Below, in pieces: positions 23,395 to 35,417 of a DNA stretch of 64,000 nt (position 1 is the stretch's first letter; each line of letters starts with the position of its first letter). This DNA comes from Archegozetes longisetosus. Taxonomy: Eukaryota; Arthropoda; Arachnida; Sarcoptiformes; Trhypochthoniidae. A program made the translations under genes and the position numbers. Location: the NCBI GenBank assembly GCA_018873245.2, contig JAEMBT020000005.1, positions 14,150,001-14,214,000 of the forward strand. The letters are read 5' to 3'. A model generated the notes under the pieces. It was not told where the DNA came from and searched no databases. It saw only the letters and a list, made by a program, of their open reading frames with translations.

Positions 23395-24863
23395 AGTATG
23401 AAGTATGTGATCACAACTAAAACAGTTATGATTAAACAAATTAAGTCTGAAATTAAAGTTGAAAACAACTTTGACACTATTCATAAAAATATTAGTAAAT
23501 TATAGACGTGTTTGGTCTAGTTCTAGGTTCAATACTGATGTTGAGTGACACGTAACAGCACATACTTCGTTAAGTTGAGACGCGGATCAACTTAAGCTTT
23601 TATGCGGTTACCACATATGCCATAAAAATTTGAAACCACTCAATTGTACTACAACGCATAAAACCGTTGATTCGGTAAAAAAATGCATCAAACGTCAATA
23701 CAATCTTAGTGATCAAACTTAGGTACAATATCAATTCTGAGCGTCACTTTACTCGTACGATAGTGGACAAAAACCATTTATTTGTGTCATAAACATTACG
23801 ATAAAAAGCTTAGACTTAAATGATCTTCTAATTAAGAGATCCAAAGACACTAGTTGTAAAAAGACACTAATTTCTTACTACGAATGCGATAACAGTTTTG
23901 TTTGAAAGTCATTTTTCTTAAACAACAAATCAATAGTTACTTAAATACAGTTTTTGATGAATGCGAAAAACCTTGCCACTCTAATGGATCTAAAGCGTCA
24001 TTCTTATTGACAAATAATATTCTTGAAATTTTGAAAATTCGAAAACGATATTAGAGAATGAGCCAGATCACAAGTAAATGTTTAATTGGGCAAAAAAGAT
24101 ATTATGAAGAGCCTAAACACAATTGATTTAAGCGTAAGAAATTCAAAAATCATTTTAATCAATGTAGCAGTTAGATGGCTATCAAATTCGAAGACGTGTT
24201 CTTCAATAGATTTGAAAATTTAAAAATGAATTTGTGACTCGAGATGGCTTGAATAAAAATTAGTTGTTAACAATCATTCAAATCAACGTAAAATTGATGT
24301 CTACTAAATTAAACTAATTAAATTGAACTGCAATGTAAAACAATATGATCAAGCGCTTAATACAGGCCACCAACTATGACGTCATTTACGCGTTCATTTG
24401 AGAGAAGAATCATTTATTTGAAAATATAAAGAACGTAATAAAAAGTTTTGATCGAAAACAAATCTTATTAACATTCGAGGCATTTAGGCATAAAACCGTA
24501 TCAATCTTACGAATGCCTCAAGTTTTCTTACGTTTTGGCAAATCAAATATGTTGTTTAAGGACATAAGTAAGCAAATAAAATAAAATATCAACTTGATTT
24601 CTAAACAATTCAGTATTGTTTGATTGCCTATGAAATTCCGAAGGCATGAAATCAGATGAAGATCACGCAACAGCAATATAACTGCAATCGAAACTAAGCT
24701 GTAATTTTAGTTTTTTCAGAAAAGTTGCTCTGAGTACCATTTTTCATATTGTTCAAGCTATTTGTGAATAAAAACTGTTAAATTTCAATTTTGAGAATAC
24801 TCTGCTCATTCGCATCCCACTATATTTTATCCGAATTCTTCATTTTCAGATCAAAATATATCT
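23395..24863. other. Intergenic region
   Basis: AT-rich. I see no supported gene, RNA gene or repeat before the transposon at 24869. Confidence 0.4.
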
Positions 24864-24868
24864 TCAAA

Positions 24869-25338
24869 CGGGTCTGGTTCGAAATCCCGACAATCAAATC
24901 AATTATTACTTGTTTAGGCTCTATTCAAATTTAAAATTTCAGACTGTAATAATATAATTAATATTTTTTAATTGATATAAATACTTTTAAAAATTATACA
25001 TTATTAATATACACATAACTAACTGACTTGGGGGGTTATTAGTTTCCGCTAATAATATATTTTAAACGTTAAACGGAATATATTTATTTCATTTATTATT
25101 TGAAATGCACTTTTAATAAAATTGTTTTTATATGAGTTTACATGTTTGAATTCTAAGCTGTCGGGATTTCAACATTTCGGGATCTTGATTGTCGGGATTA
25201 TAACCTCTCGGGATTTTAATCGTCGGGATTTTAACTTGTCGGGATTTTGATTTTCGGGATTTTGGTTGTCGGGAATTTGATTGTCGGGATTATAACCTAT
25301 CGGGATTTTAACCTGTCGGGATTTTGACCGTATCCCCC
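24869..25338. mobile_element. Non-autonomous DNA transposon with internal CGGGA minisatellite
   Basis: The two ends are imperfect inverted repeats: the left reads CGGGTCTGGTTCGAAATCCC and the reverse of the right reads GGGGGATACGGTCAAAATCC, both continuing with CGACA. Directly outside each end is TCAAA (24864-24868 and 25339-25343), a likely 5-bp target duplication. There is no transposase. The right-hand half carries a tandem array (next entry), absent from the left, where only one inverted copy of the unit exists. Superfamily not assigned. Confidence 0.65.
25160..25326 (+). repeat. Minisatellite of about 15-16 bp units
   Basis: Eleven copies of TCGGGA recur every 15-16 bp with variable spacers such as TTTTAACCTG, TTTGATTG and TTATAACCT. 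Units differ from each other, so the array is not freshly amplified. It forms the subterminal part of the element at 24869-25338. Confidence 0.85.
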
Positions 25339-25890
25339 TCAAACAAATTGCTGTGGTATATTGTTAATGAGTTCAATTTTTAAAAAGTCGATATCACATG
25401 AATTCCAAAATTCTGAACTTAACTGGTTAGATTTAAATGCCAGTGTAAAGTTATAAGATTTAGAAAGCTTTGATCAGGCAACCGGTCGACATGAAACATA
25501 ATTCGATGCATACGATATCGATCGAAAGCTCTTTTAGAAAGCTTCATGTTTGTATGTAAGAAGTTGGGATGCTCTAACAAATCAAGTTTTACAACTGAAT
25601 ACTTACGTGAAAAGAAATTTTAAATTTTTCTAAGGTTTCTATGTACATTATATGTACATTAGAGGTGTATATACTTCAATAATGAATACACAATAGTTTT
25701 TGTAGTTTATAAAATTGATTCTAAATTTTATTATCAAACCAATAACTGTATAAATAAATAATGAAAACTAGTTGTTCGTGAGCAGTCATATCTGCTTATA
25801 AAAATAACTACTAAATTGATTTTACAATTAAGACAATGCTTAATGATTTCCAGAACAAAACTAAACTGAAATGGGACGCCTTGGGATATA

Positions 25891-27542
25891 CAGTATGTGA
25901 CAAAATTGTTTTGATAAATAGTAGTTTAATACCTTTTTGATTAGAACTTTTTTAATTAATTAATGAAAAGATGTGAAACTTAAATCAAATTAACGCCAAA
26001 TAGTACTCTTTTGAATATCATTATCAGAATTAAATAATTTCATTATTAACATATTATAAATTAATTATAGTTAAGAGAAGGTTAGAATTTTGTGGACAAA
26101 AATGTTTTGATGAGAAAGATTTAAGTTTTTTGCAATTAAATTACTACAGAGAGATAAATGACTAATATTTTGTTGGACCGCCATTTCGTTGTAGAACCGC
26201 TTGAATACGTTTCGGCACTGATTTCACCAACTTTTTAGTCAGTTCGGGAGGAATATTCTGCCATACCTTCAGAATAGCGCTTTTTAACTGGCTTTTGTTC
26301 GAAATATCATATTCCCGAATATTTGTGTCCACATACTCCCATAATTGCTCAATAACGTTAAGATCCGGACTCTGTGGCGGCCAATCCAATAGCGAGATAG
26401 CGTTATCTTCAAAGAATTTTTTAGCTAATTTGGAGGTATGTTTCGGATCGCAGTCTTGTTGAAAAATAAAAGTGCGTCCGATTTTAAGTTTATTCGCAGA
26501 CTGCTTAAGATTATTGCTCAGAATATCAACATAAAGATATCTGTCCATCATTTCTTCAATAAAGACCAGATTTCCAGTCCCACTGGAGGACATACAGCCC
26601 CAGACACAAACAGATCCACCGCCGTGTTTTATAGTTGGCTGTAAACAGTCTTCGTTTAGCTCCTCACCAACTTTTCTCCAGACTTTTATGCGTCCATCTG
26701 ATCCAAATAAGTTAAATTTACTTTCATCGGACCATAAAACACGGTTCCAGAAAGTATCATCCTTAGAAAGATATTTGTTGGCAAACTCCATTCGTTTCTT
26801 ACGATTGCGTGAATTAATATATGGTTTTTTTTCAAGCAATTCGACGGTTTATTTCAAATTGTTTTACAGTCCTGATAATAGTTTTAGGACTAACTTTCTT
26901 ATGGTATAAGTTATTAAATTCATCGGCAACTTTACTGAACTGATCCGCCGGTTTTTGATAACCATTCGTTTGATAATGTGTTGCTCTTTGTTTGTTAATA
27001 ATTTTTTCCGGCCCCTTCCTTCGCGGTTAACAACAGATTTGAATCGTTTATACTTCTCTACAATCTTATGAGCAGTTTGCGGGATAACTCCTGTGAAGTC
27101 ATGGATCTCACTAAATGGTAATCCCTTTTCTAAACGCAGTTTTACAATTACTTGACGCAAGTCGTTAGATATTTCTTTTCTCGCGATAGACATAATTGCA
27201 ATTAATTCTAATTATATATTTAAACTCTGCAATAAATGTATTGTTAGTTAAAAACTATAAATTATTAAATAAACAACAAAAGCTACTAGAGATTATGGTC
27301 AACTTAATGCGAAGCGCGATATCAAAACAATTTTGTCCAATAATTTTTAGGTATTGACTCAAATGCGTCTTAATTTCGTTCTTATAGCAATAAAGAAAAT
27401 ATTTTAATGCGTCGCATTTGAATTTTAAAATACAGCGCTCCAAAATGACATATATATATTTTTATTAATTTTATAAATAAAAATGATATATTAAACTTAG
27501 ACTTTTGGTATGCGTTTATCAAAACAATTTTGTCACATACTG
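25891..27542 (-). mobile_element. Tc1-like DNA transposon, IR/DR type, inactivated
   Basis: Terminal inverted repeats of 28 bp start CAGTATGTGACAAAATTG on the left (25891-25918), with the exact reverse complement on the right (27515-27542). Each is flanked by TA (25889-25890, 27543-27544). Inner copies of the repeat lie at 26094-26111 and 27321-27338, about 200 bp inside, giving the IR/DR layout also seen in Sleeping Beauty-like elements. The 1,652-bp element carries a broken minus-strand transposase. Identical outer repeats suggest a fairly recent insertion. Confidence 0.92.
26162..27193 (-). pseudogene. Tc1-family DD34E transposase, frameshifted
   Basis: The start is at 27193. The first ~80 residues are the paired-type helix-turn-helix and GRGRKK/GRPR-like linker (LRLEKGLPFSEIHDFTGV, NREGRGRKKLL). 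A frameshift follows near 26940-26950, an in-frame stop replaces a probable Trp codon near 26832, and a poly-A run before 26820 restores frame. The catalytic domain is then open to 26162: LWSDESKFNLFG carries the first Asp, FIFQQDCDPKHTSKL the second, and SPDLNVIEQLW the Glu. The spacing of 34 residues between the second Asp and the Glu makes it DD34E. The catalytic triad is intact, but the protein cannot be made in one piece. Confidence 0.9.
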
Positions 27543-27544
27543 TA

Positions 27545-27888
27545 TATACAGTATATGCCCATATACGTGCAACCAAACTTAATAGTAATTCTGATAAGAC
27601 ATCAATTTTCTTGTCATTTCATATTACTTTTTAAATTGATTACAAACTAATAAGTTATGTCGAAATCATATGTAACCATTATTTTATTTGAAGTAAGCAT
27701 ATTTTCTTATTTTATATTCAAATAAGTGTTCAAGTAATCTAATAACTAGAAGTGACAAAAATGTGTTTATTTTTCAGAAATATGTATGCGAATATATCTT
27801 AAAAACTTGTAAAATATATACTTAAATATGCATTGGAAAGAACACAAAAGGCGATTAATCTGGCACAAAATATATTTAATTAATACGA
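27545..27888. other. Short intergenic segment
   Basis: AT-rich sequence between the Tc1 element and the hAT-like fragment; nothing seen. Confidence 0.4.
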
Positions 27889-28143
27889 TTAAAAATGATT
27901 CTTGTTGCATTTAACTGCAATATACATCTTTAGGTTTTGACTTGTGAATTTTAGTTTATTTGTTCTTAATATATTTTTATGCTCAGTGTAGGATCTCTCA
28001 ACATCACATTGAGTTACTGAACACTTAAAATATCCAATATCATCTGCTTTTAGGTTATTACTCAACTCTTCCAGTGATAAATCCTCTCCGTTTAACAACT
28101 CAGAAATGATTTTAAGTGTTTTATATCCAAATTTTTTGTCCAA
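27889..28143 (-). pseudogene. hAT-type transposase C-terminal (dimerisation) fragment
   Basis: About 84 codons on the minus strand match the end of hAT-family transposases and their domesticated relatives. CSVTQCDVERSYTEHKNIL corresponds to the conserved S-V/I-T-x-C-D-V-E-R-S-F-S-x-x-K-x-I-L block, and LKFTSQNLKMYIAVKCN to the following helix. The catalytic part and the BED finger are absent upstream, so this is a fragment. It may derive from an element able to mobilise the non-autonomous hAT copies in this window (inference). Confidence 0.6.
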
Positions 28144-28497
28144 AACCTCACAAAATTTTAGATAAACTGATCAAATTATTTAAAATATTTCATTTCATGC
28201 AATTATGTTTTTAGATCGTAAAAACCTTTAAATATTCCTTTTGACGCAAATTTGCAATTTACATTTTTATGTACTCCTACTAATAGTTAATTAGTTTGTA
28301 TCTCGCTTGTCTCGGGTTCATAATCATCTAGAGTAAATGTTACTGAAAGCCCAAATTATTTGAACATTTATTTGAATCTAAGAATGACTGCCATACAATA
28401 ATATATTATTTGAATATGGCCTATTAGTTTGTAATCAACTTAAAAACTTATATGAAATGGTAAAATTTGTAAGGTCTTATCAAACTTACTATTAAGT

Positions 28498-30658
28498 TCA
28501 ATTGCACGTAAGTTTTTCATTGGTCTTACACTGATCGTTATTGCAATATACATCTTTAGGCGGTTCACCTTCTTCGGCTTTGTAACCAAAAGTATTCGGA
28601 TCATATACATAAAATTTGTTTTTATCTAAGGCCATTTCAGTCAAAGTTTTCCTCATTCCTTTACATATATCTTCATTCTTGAAATTCGATGCGATAGGGT
28701 TTTCCATCTTAAATTTATCTATACAATGAATTGACTGAGATGTACTGATTCGAGAGCCGTCATCATCAACGCAGTAACATTCCCTCTGATTCTCAAAGCA
28801 TTGAAATGCATAGAAATTTCCATATCCGTCGCATTGCAACTGATTGTACGCTAGTTTATCAGTTTCCGCGTAATATTCTTCACGAGCACATTTGCACTCC
28901 ATTTCTAAATCTTTACCCCCTTGTCGATCAACACCATAAGACTTCATTTGAGATCCTTGTGGATCAACGCAATTACAGCTACCTGTAGACAAATAGGTGA
29001 TACTTCAATCTATCAACTTATTAACAGTTTGTATGTTTTAGAAATTGTGACTTTTAAAACTTTGTGGTCACTCGTGCTCTATAATCAATATTGACGCGTC
29101 AAGAATTGATTTCATACCAGGCAGACATTGTTTAGGAGCAAACTGACCATCGTATTGACAAATTACAGAATCTAACCCTCTAAGTTTAGTTCCCTTCTTC
29201 AAAAAGTGCAACGCAATACTCCTTGGCTTCAATAATTGTTTTTCACACGATGACTGATAGTTCGCATCGGCGTCTTTAGTTTTCAACTTCTTACTCTTTT
29301 CTTCATCGACTAAAAGATTTTGATGCAAAACTTTAAAGTTGTAAAATTGCTTAAAATTGATTGATTGTCAAACTCACAACACGGAAGAGTAGAAAGTGCG
29401 CCATACATGGCCGCCCTTTCGTCAGTCGGTTTGCCAGTTTTTATATCCACACAAAAACAGGTACTATTAATGCACTGAAGAGGTTCAAAGTTTCCAGAAG
29501 AATCACATTTGGCGTGAATTTGTGAATAATGCTCCATATTGTTCAAATCGACATTTTTATTGTTTTGCCCGTTTCCGACTAACTTTCTGTATAAGAAGCG
29601 TGAGCACTCGCACGTCATGTTCTTGGCTTGAAATCTTTCAGCTATTCCAAAAGTGAACTTTCCGTCTTCCGGGTTAACGCAGTAACATCTTCAATATGAA
29701 GTTGAAGAGAGAAAATTAGTTGTTAAAAAAGTTTCAAAACAGCTTTTACGATTTAAAACAGTATTTTAACTAAATCCATATACTAGAAAACTAGTCTAAA
29801 CAATTACCTGAAAAAATACCTATACATTTTAATTAAAATTCTAAACATTGACTATTCAAATGGTTGGTTCAATAAAAACTTCTTACTTGCTTTGTTTGCA
29901 TTGTTTTAATTCATATTTTCCCTTGTCGTGATCACAAACCGGAAGTTCGATATCTGGTGCATATTTGATGGCAAAATATGGACCTATATATGCACTTTCA
30001 TCGGGATTGGAAGAGGGACTTTTGCTCGATGGAACATAGAAGTACATCGGATTACTTCTATCCGATACAAACTTTCTATTGTGATATTCGATCAAACATT
30101 TATTCTTAACTCCAGGCATATTGCATTGTTTGGTTGACGGATTACAAAAAAGTCCGTTTCGACACTTCTTCAGCTCAGAGCCCACTTCGCAGTTCTCGTA
30201 CTCGTCTTTGATAATTATATAGTTTTATCTCAATAGAATTACAGAAACAGAAACTAAAAGTTCTTACCTAAGTATTCGATACATGCCGGACAACATCCAC
30301 GAGCGGTCACATTTTGAACTATTTCTTTATTACCCGAAGTGCAATCTAACAGAGGCTCGCACTGAATCTAAATTTAAATTGCCTATCAATTGGATTTTTT
30401 CAAAAAGCGTTTTGTAAAATATTTTTTGAAGTTTTTAAAATTATTAGATATAAACCTAGTAAAAGAATAACTTAGAGCCTTTTCATACATTGTTACAAAA
30501 AAATTCGCAAATTGTTTGCAATGATTCGATTCATCCTTTGGTCTTTGCAAGCAATGCACTATTGTATTACCGGCTTGACCTGCTATTTCTTCACAAATTG
30601 ATGCAAATAAAATAGCTGTGACTAAAAATTTAAAATAATTTGTATTTATTAAACGCAT
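28498..30658 (-). CDS. Secreted IGFBP-N-like / thyroglobulin type-1 repeat protein
   Basis: Six minus-strand exons: 30658-30497, 30367-30268, 30205-29887, 29688-29378, 29330-29118 and 28982-28498. All are in phase, giving 529 residues. A signal peptide (MRLINTNYFKFLVTAILFAS) leads into a cysteine-rich IGFBP-N-like region (CEPLLDC...RGCCPACIEYL, then GSELKKCRNGLFCN). Four thyroglobulin type-1 repeats follow, recognised by Q-C...C-x-C-V cores: LKQCKQSKCYCV, LQCINSTCFCV, KQCLPGSCNCV and FQCFENQRECYCV. Such repeats often inhibit papain-like or other proteases (thyropins, equistatin) or bind growth factors. The product is probably extracellular, a protease inhibitor or binding protein; the target is unknown. 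The exon 1 donor (GTAACA) was chosen because it alone keeps phase. Confidence 0.8.
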
Positions 30659-32316
30659 TTTTATTACTTATTTACAAGTGATTCATAACTTTCTGAAAAT
30701 ATTTTCTATATACGAATGTAACAAATGATTAGATTCCGAATTACGTTTATCATTGCTTAGAAACTAAAGCATTCACTTTTTTGCTGATAACATAGTTGTC
30801 TAAATGTCAAACAAAAAATATCAAAAGCTAATGATAAGAACTATTAGAATTTCATACTTTAATACTAAGCATAAAATATTTGACCAACTCATAAAAAATC
30901 CTTTTATTAATTGATTTGACCCTTAAAGAACTTCAAAGTCCTTATCTTATGTCTGACAATAAAATGTGAATGTCCGCGTTTGAAAAGCACAGTCTTCAAA
31001 AATGAATTGATACTTATGGACATAAGTTGTGCGTTGACATGTTAACCAATGCATACTGACAATATCGGGCGTTTGTTACAAAACGAACTACAAAAGTATT
31101 CACGACTTTATTTGCTTTAGTCTTTTTGATAAAAAATTATGAATAATAATACTGATGATTAAGAGTCTAATTTTCAACATTTCATCAATAAGAATCACCG
31201 ATAAGGGACATATGTTACAAAGGTAGTGTTTAATTATGATCAGATCGCTCGTATTATGAGCAAATGTTTAATTTTCAGAAGTAACCTCCTTATTGAAGCA
31301 CAACTTTATAAAATTACTGGCAAAAGTAGAATGAATAAAAGTCAATATAGATTAGCAAGCTAGCTCATCGATCAATGCACATGATAGAGTTCTTAGATAT
31401 ATAATTTTGCTATTCTATTTAACTACAAATCAGTAGAGCCTGAAAGTTATGGTGGTAAAAATGAGCACTTTTGGTTGGAAAATGGAATTTTATGGGACTA
31501 ATTGATTTTATCAAAATTACAATTTTAAGCTAAAGATTGATCATAGTCAGTTACGTTTAAATTTTCAATTGTCGATTCTCACACGCTTTGTCTGTGATCG
31601 ACCAAAACCTTTTTATAAAGAGGAAATCCTCTCAACCTCGACAGATATAAGAGGAGCATGTTTTGTAAAACTTCGGTGGTCATAGTAGTCGGCTTCACTC
31701 ATAAATTTAGTCGTATAAAGATTCCTTGAGATGATGTGATTCAATTTTTCTAAATATGGTACATTCAGTTTTGCTTTAAATTTTTCAACGATTTTCACTT
31801 TTTCCTTTATTCAATTAGGATTTAATCAAAAATTGGGAGTTTAATGGGGGAAATGGGACTAACGATGAAAAATGGGATTTATGGGAACATCAAATAACTC
31901 TTATTTCATTTGTTTGTTCACATTAAATTCACATCTAAAATCTTCCATCATTTAAAACTTATTTAAAAAGTGGGAAATGCCACAACTTTCGGGTCTTACA
32001 AATCAGGTAGTCTTATAACGAATACCCGATATTTTACTCATTTGGATACTAAATTTTTGATTGTGCGTTTCATTATCAAAGATTGAGTTTTTTTACCGAC
32101 TTATAAGGAGAAACAATCAGCAGATGTAGCCGAACCACACTTGTCAAACATATTCCATAGAAACTATGTATTATAATATATTGTGTACTCGATGATAAAA
32201 TAAGTAGGCACAGCAATTTGATGCTTTAAAATGCATCTAAAGGTAATTCATATTTAAATGATATACAAACAAACTAAAGTATAATGACGTTACAGCAATA
32301 GCCTACTGTTGTTGGG
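30659..32316. other. Gene-poor interval
   Basis: No intact gene. It contains a hAT-like transposase scrap at 31613-31798 (separate entry) and low-complexity strings of ATGGGA type near 31480-31890. Confidence 0.4.
31613..31798 (-). pseudogene. hAT-like transposase C-terminal scrap
   Basis: A minus-strand frame of 61 codons ends HAPLISVEVERISSL-stop. It matches the P-L-I-S-V-D-V-E-R-x-F-S-L-Y-K block of a subgroup of hAT transposases, with the stop and a frameshift falling inside the block (continuing as KGFGRSQTKR in another frame). It is a short, decayed relic identified from a single motif. Confidence 0.4.
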
Positions 32317-33735
32317 TGCTGACACTGTCCTCAGTGGAAACAAGAATAATTAAAAGTAGAAGGTTCCATTTGAGGGCAGCGGTCACTTATTATATTGTGA
32401 GAGTGGATTTTTATATAGCAAAATAACTCAGACTTTAACAATTAACAATCTTTATTAAAATATAAATTGAATGATAATACATAAAGATTTAATTGTATCG
32501 CACAGTCTAAGCTAGTGATGATTCGATTCTATAGAATCGGAATCGAATCGAAATTATAAAATCTCCAAGCAATTGGAATTAAAATAGAAACAGATGTGAA
32601 AACAACAGTATTTTAAGCCTTTATCAAAATTAAAATAAATGACAGTCCACTCATAAGTTGATACAATTACTCAATTGTTAATAGAAAATAATTAAAATTC
32701 AATTTTCATCCTTTATTTTGTGCATTTACTTTTGACATCTTTATAAATCATTTACTAAAGTAATAAAGCGTTTTATTCTTTATGGAATAATATTCTAATT
32801 CTATCCTGTTTTAAGCTACTAATTCAAAATAAAATTGGGATCGAAATTAGAATTGAATAGAAATAAGATTTTTAGGATAGAATCGGAATCGAATCGAATT
32901 GAAAACTTCTGAAAGAATTCGGAATCGGAATTGAATCAAAATAAAATGTTTTCATGAGGAATCGGAATAGAATCGAAATTTAAAAACTAGGATCGAATCA
33001 TCACTAGTCTAAGCTCTCTTGCACTCTCGTACTAACTCACTTAATTTCTACTCTATTACTCTCTCTTTTTATACTCTTCTGACTAATTAATAAAAGGATG
33101 TTTAAGAATATTTTCGAGTTATAATTTTAAGAAAAGTTATTCCTAAAAAGGGATGTTCAAGCATTCCAGTATTAGATTCCCATAACAATTAATTTTCTAT
33201 TGTAATTAAATTAAAATAAGAATTTGCTTTTACAATTAGAGCGAACTAAACAAAACCTTTTATAGTCATAACGAAATAAGAGTTTTACTTTCGTTCTCAT
33301 AACAAATATAAAGTTTACAAAACAAATTAAAATACCTTTTGTTTTAATATTACAATATAATTAAGTTATATTTAATAAGACTATTAATCATTAATTTAAA
33401 ACATTGAAGGCTTCATATTACGTCGTGAAATCTTATTTACCACGCGTCAATCAGTCAACTCAATTGTTTCGTTAACTCAAAACAATTTCAGTTACAGAGG
33501 TCATAATGTCATAAGAGTCATGGTGGTTATAAAAGTTATGGCTCAAATTGTTTTGAGTAAACCAAATGATTGGTTTGACCGATTGAAGCGTCATATAATT
33601 TGATGACATAATAGGCGACCGTTAATATGTTAAACCAATAATTCATTAAGTATAACTTAATTATGAATGTCTTCATCAAGTTTGTGCTGCCCAAACTTTT
33701 AGTTACTGAAGCCTCAGTTTAAGATAGTGTCAGCA
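32317..33735 (-). mobile_element. Candidate LTR, interrupted by a hAT element
   Basis: The segment is bounded by TGCTGACACT (32317-32326) and its reverse complement AGTGTCAGCA (33726-33735), the TG...CA ends of an LTR. Read on the minus strand it has a TATAAAAAGAG box (about 33076-33066), then AATAAA (32456-32451), in LTR order. A purine-rich GGAGG lies just outside the 5' end, as a polypurine tract would. Without the 502 bp contributed by the nested hAT insertion the LTR would be about 0.9 kb. No second copy is in the window and the flanks show no clear target duplication, so it may be the 3' LTR of a truncated element. Confidence 0.4.
32513..33006. mobile_element. Non-autonomous hAT transposon (Buster-like target site)
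   Basis: 494 bp with ends TAGTGATGATTCGAT and ATCGAATCATCACTA, flanked by perfect 8-bp duplications GTCTAAGC (32505-32512, 33007-33014). The target fits nnnTAnnn, typical of Buster-type hAT elements. Just inside the ends are clusters of GAATCG/AATCGA repeats in both halves. There is no coding frame. It sits inside the candidate LTR, so it inserted later. Confidence 0.92.
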
Positions 33736-34060
33736 CCTCCTGGTGCCAGCATTCGCCGTCGCGAAATGTGTAGTACAACTAAGCCCTAAAGCATAACAAC
33801 TGGCTCCGCATCAGTTGTTTTCCGTATCCATGTCCGCTTTTAAAGTCAGTAGCTATAGTCAAGTATGATTTTCCGTGAGAGATTGCCGTTGGATTAATCA
33901 GGTCTCTACTGCAGATCCTTTCCGTATATCAAAGCAACGATGGGCTCAAGGGTTGTGCGCTAACACTCAAAGCTCACAACCGAGCGCCTGAAACTCGAAG
34001 GTTGTCTATCACTGTGTGAGAGTCAGTATGCAAGATGATCACTGATCCGCTCACCTATTC
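33736..34060 (-). other. GC-richer block adjoining the candidate LTR
   Basis: About 320 bp of balanced composition is bordered by AT-rich DNA. On the minus strand it would be the last part of a retrotransposon body running into the 3' LTR. All frames contain stops and no retroviral-type domain could be recognised. Confidence 0.3.
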
Positions 34061-35417
34061 ATCTTAATTTATATCTTAAATAAAAAATTAATCGTTTACA
34101 ATTTACATTGTACATGAGTAAGAAACGCATGAACTTATTGAGTATGTGACAAGCTTTTGATTATTAAATAATTACAGTTTTTGTATTTTTAAAAATTGAA
34201 CGTGAAAAGATAAAAACTATAGAAACCAGTCAATCATATAGAAATAAACTTTGAAGTTCTCTGTATTTTATTTTCATTCATTTGGATTATCTTATGTTAT
34301 TCAAACTGTTGCTTATTGACAAATATTAGAATTGTGTCTTCGGTTATCTTCTACCATTAGAAAATTCAACGGACAACCAAGACTTAAGGATTTATTAAGT
34401 TTCAATTAGAATTTTGAAGGATCAAAGTAGAAATTCTATCGCAACTTGAATTTCAACTTGATTCAAACGAAAATGTAATATTAGCTGCAACCAACTCCAA
34501 TTCGTCTATACAGCAGTCAAAATAATACCAACTTTATTTTAACTTCAAGTTTTTACATGATGCTCACACTTTTTTCATAATAGCAGAAAACCAAGACTAA
34601 AACCGTCTGGATTACAGTGCTTTTAGGTATGGAATTGAATATCAAGCGATCGTCTATAACAAGCAAATAAAAGAAGAACTCGCTTAGTCTGTGATTATCT
34701 AAATTATTTATATCAACAAATTTACATATAAATAGCGGTGTGATTCCTTAAAATCTTTATATCTTTAAAGAATTCTTCCAGAGATTTTTTTTCCAAAAGA
34801 TTGTACATTGATATTTTTTGCTCTGTTCAATTGAATTGATTTACAAATGAATGAATAGTAGCATTAAAATAGTCTAAATATCAATATTACAAAAATTGGA
34901 AGCAACTGATTTAAAAAGTTTTATTAGCATGTACTCACAGCTGGTCATCGCATGTCTCCATCATATGACAGCACACTTCTGAAAGTTTATTATACTTGCT
35001 TAGTTTTAGTTTAATTTATTCGTTTTAGTTTGTGCTCAAATTGATGACTAAATAAAATTTGCTTTAAATTAATATATAAATTTTTAAGTCTCCGAAAACT
35101 TAACGACTCTAGATAAACCAATAAATAAGAAGAGCTAATTTTTATAGTATTTAGAAATTTTAATTTGAATAAAAAATTTTAGTTCTTAATAAAAGGATAA
35201 ATGAATCTAAATTTTTAATTTGGTTATTTTTTTATTTTAGAATCATTGCTTAGCATTGGTTTCTGTACATAAAGTACAATTATCTCCTTCATACTACCAA
35301 CGATTAGATATTCGAAAAAATGAGATTTCGAAAAGTTGAACTCATGCTATTTTTCCCATTTAACGTTTAAGTTCTCATGAACATACATCTAATTTAGTCA
35401 AAAGCTCAATTTTAGTT
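34061..35417. other. Intergenic region
   Basis: AT-rich; no supported feature. The final part should hold the promoter of the CTLD gene starting at 35418. Confidence 0.4.
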
